Shown here: piece after piece, positions 32,318 to 32,418 of the stretch
Layout of the letters: every line of letters starts with the position of its first letter
Numbering within the stretch: position 1 is the stretch's first letter
Assembly: GCA_009919975.1 (NCBI GenBank)
Contig: RGAU01000004.1
Span: 1 to 32,418 of the forward strand
From: Gammaproteobacteria bacterium
Lineage (GTDB): Bacteria; Pseudomonadota; Gammaproteobacteria; Pseudomonadales; Azotimanducaceae
Length of the DNA stretch: 32,418 bases
Direction: 5' to 3'
Position numbers and translations under genes: made by a program
The notes under the pieces: generated by a model
Told to the model about the DNA's origin: nothing
Databases searched by the model: none
What the model saw: only the letters and a program-made list of their open reading frames with translations

Positions 32318-32418
32318 AGGTGCTCCCTCGTGGTTAATCACAGCGGTGCCCGCTCACCCCGAGTATACGCAGCGATTTCCTCCTTTGCATTGCCTTGACC
32401 ACCGCTTTTTCCCGGGCT

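Noticed and set aside
30851-32398. 515-codon plus-strand open frame antisense to the acyl-CoA dehydrogenase
   Set aside because: No family resemblance; the dehydrogenase on the minus strand has full-length motifs and a ribosome binding site.

Overview
The window looks like chromosomal DNA of a high-GC gammaproteobacterium, most likely a marine one such as the OM60/NOR5 (Halieaceae) group. That placement is an inference from three things: the gene content (ImuA/ImuB, a Pseudomonas-type isocitrate lyase, E. coli-like LexA and Zur boxes), the GC-rich codon use, and a two-component pair resembling the regulators of the proteobacterial sortase system. I see no rRNA, tRNA, CRISPR array, insertion sequence, phage gene or integrase. 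The genes are packed tightly in short operons, with many overlaps of 4-14 bases.

Layout. 1-1834 (minus): the mutagenesis cassette imuA-imuB behind a LexA box; imuB runs off the left edge. 2052-3985 (plus): a Tat-exported HisC-like aminotransferase with its own terminator, then a 2OG-Fe(II) oxygenase. 3948-8031 (minus): an M28 peptidase and a gamma-glutamyltransferase lipoprotein, a periplasmic peptide/glutamate-release pair. 8175-9691 (minus): isocitrate lyase with a single-base frameshift near its start. 9844-11121 (plus): a secreted serine hydrolase of the beta-lactamase fold. 11185-15283 (plus): a FAN1-type VRR-NUC nuclease overlapping a nuclease-helicase fusion, preceded by two tandem LexA-like boxes. 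15116-15916 (minus): a TSUP transporter. 15975-19494 (plus): malonyl-CoA synthetase, an alpha/beta hydrolase, and a broken metallo-beta-lactamase-fold gene. 19508-23023 (minus): response regulator (frameshifted near its C-terminus), histidine kinase, SDR. 23051-24156 (plus): PnuC and a ribosylnicotinamide-kinase-like ATPase (NAD salvage). 24175-26575 (minus): MerC-like protein, Fe-alcohol dehydrogenase, small-molecule kinase. 26607-28094 (minus): an APH/P-loop kinase fusion. 28181-30091 (plus): DUF3299 protein, Zur, FAH-family hydrolase. 30095-32317 (minus): acyl-CoA dehydrogenase and luciferase-like monooxygenase.

Three regulatory themes stand out. First, DNA damage: LexA boxes precede both imuAB and the FAN1/helicase operon, which suggests one SOS regulon combining mutagenic bypass with a putative crosslink-repair module. 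Second, zinc: a near-consensus Zur box precedes the merC-like gene, close to a zur gene coupled to a DUF3299 periplasmic protein. Third, a G-quadruplex motif enclosed by a long inverted repeat lies between isocitrate lyase and the serine hydrolase.

Several genes carry apparent indels: aceA, the response regulator, the MBL gene, and possibly the 3' end of the helicase gene. These may be sequence errors or genuine decay; the raw reads would decide. I did not find a clearly new defence or mobile system. The strongest candidate for an under-described unit is the LexA-controlled FAN1 plus PD-(D/E)XK-helicase operon.
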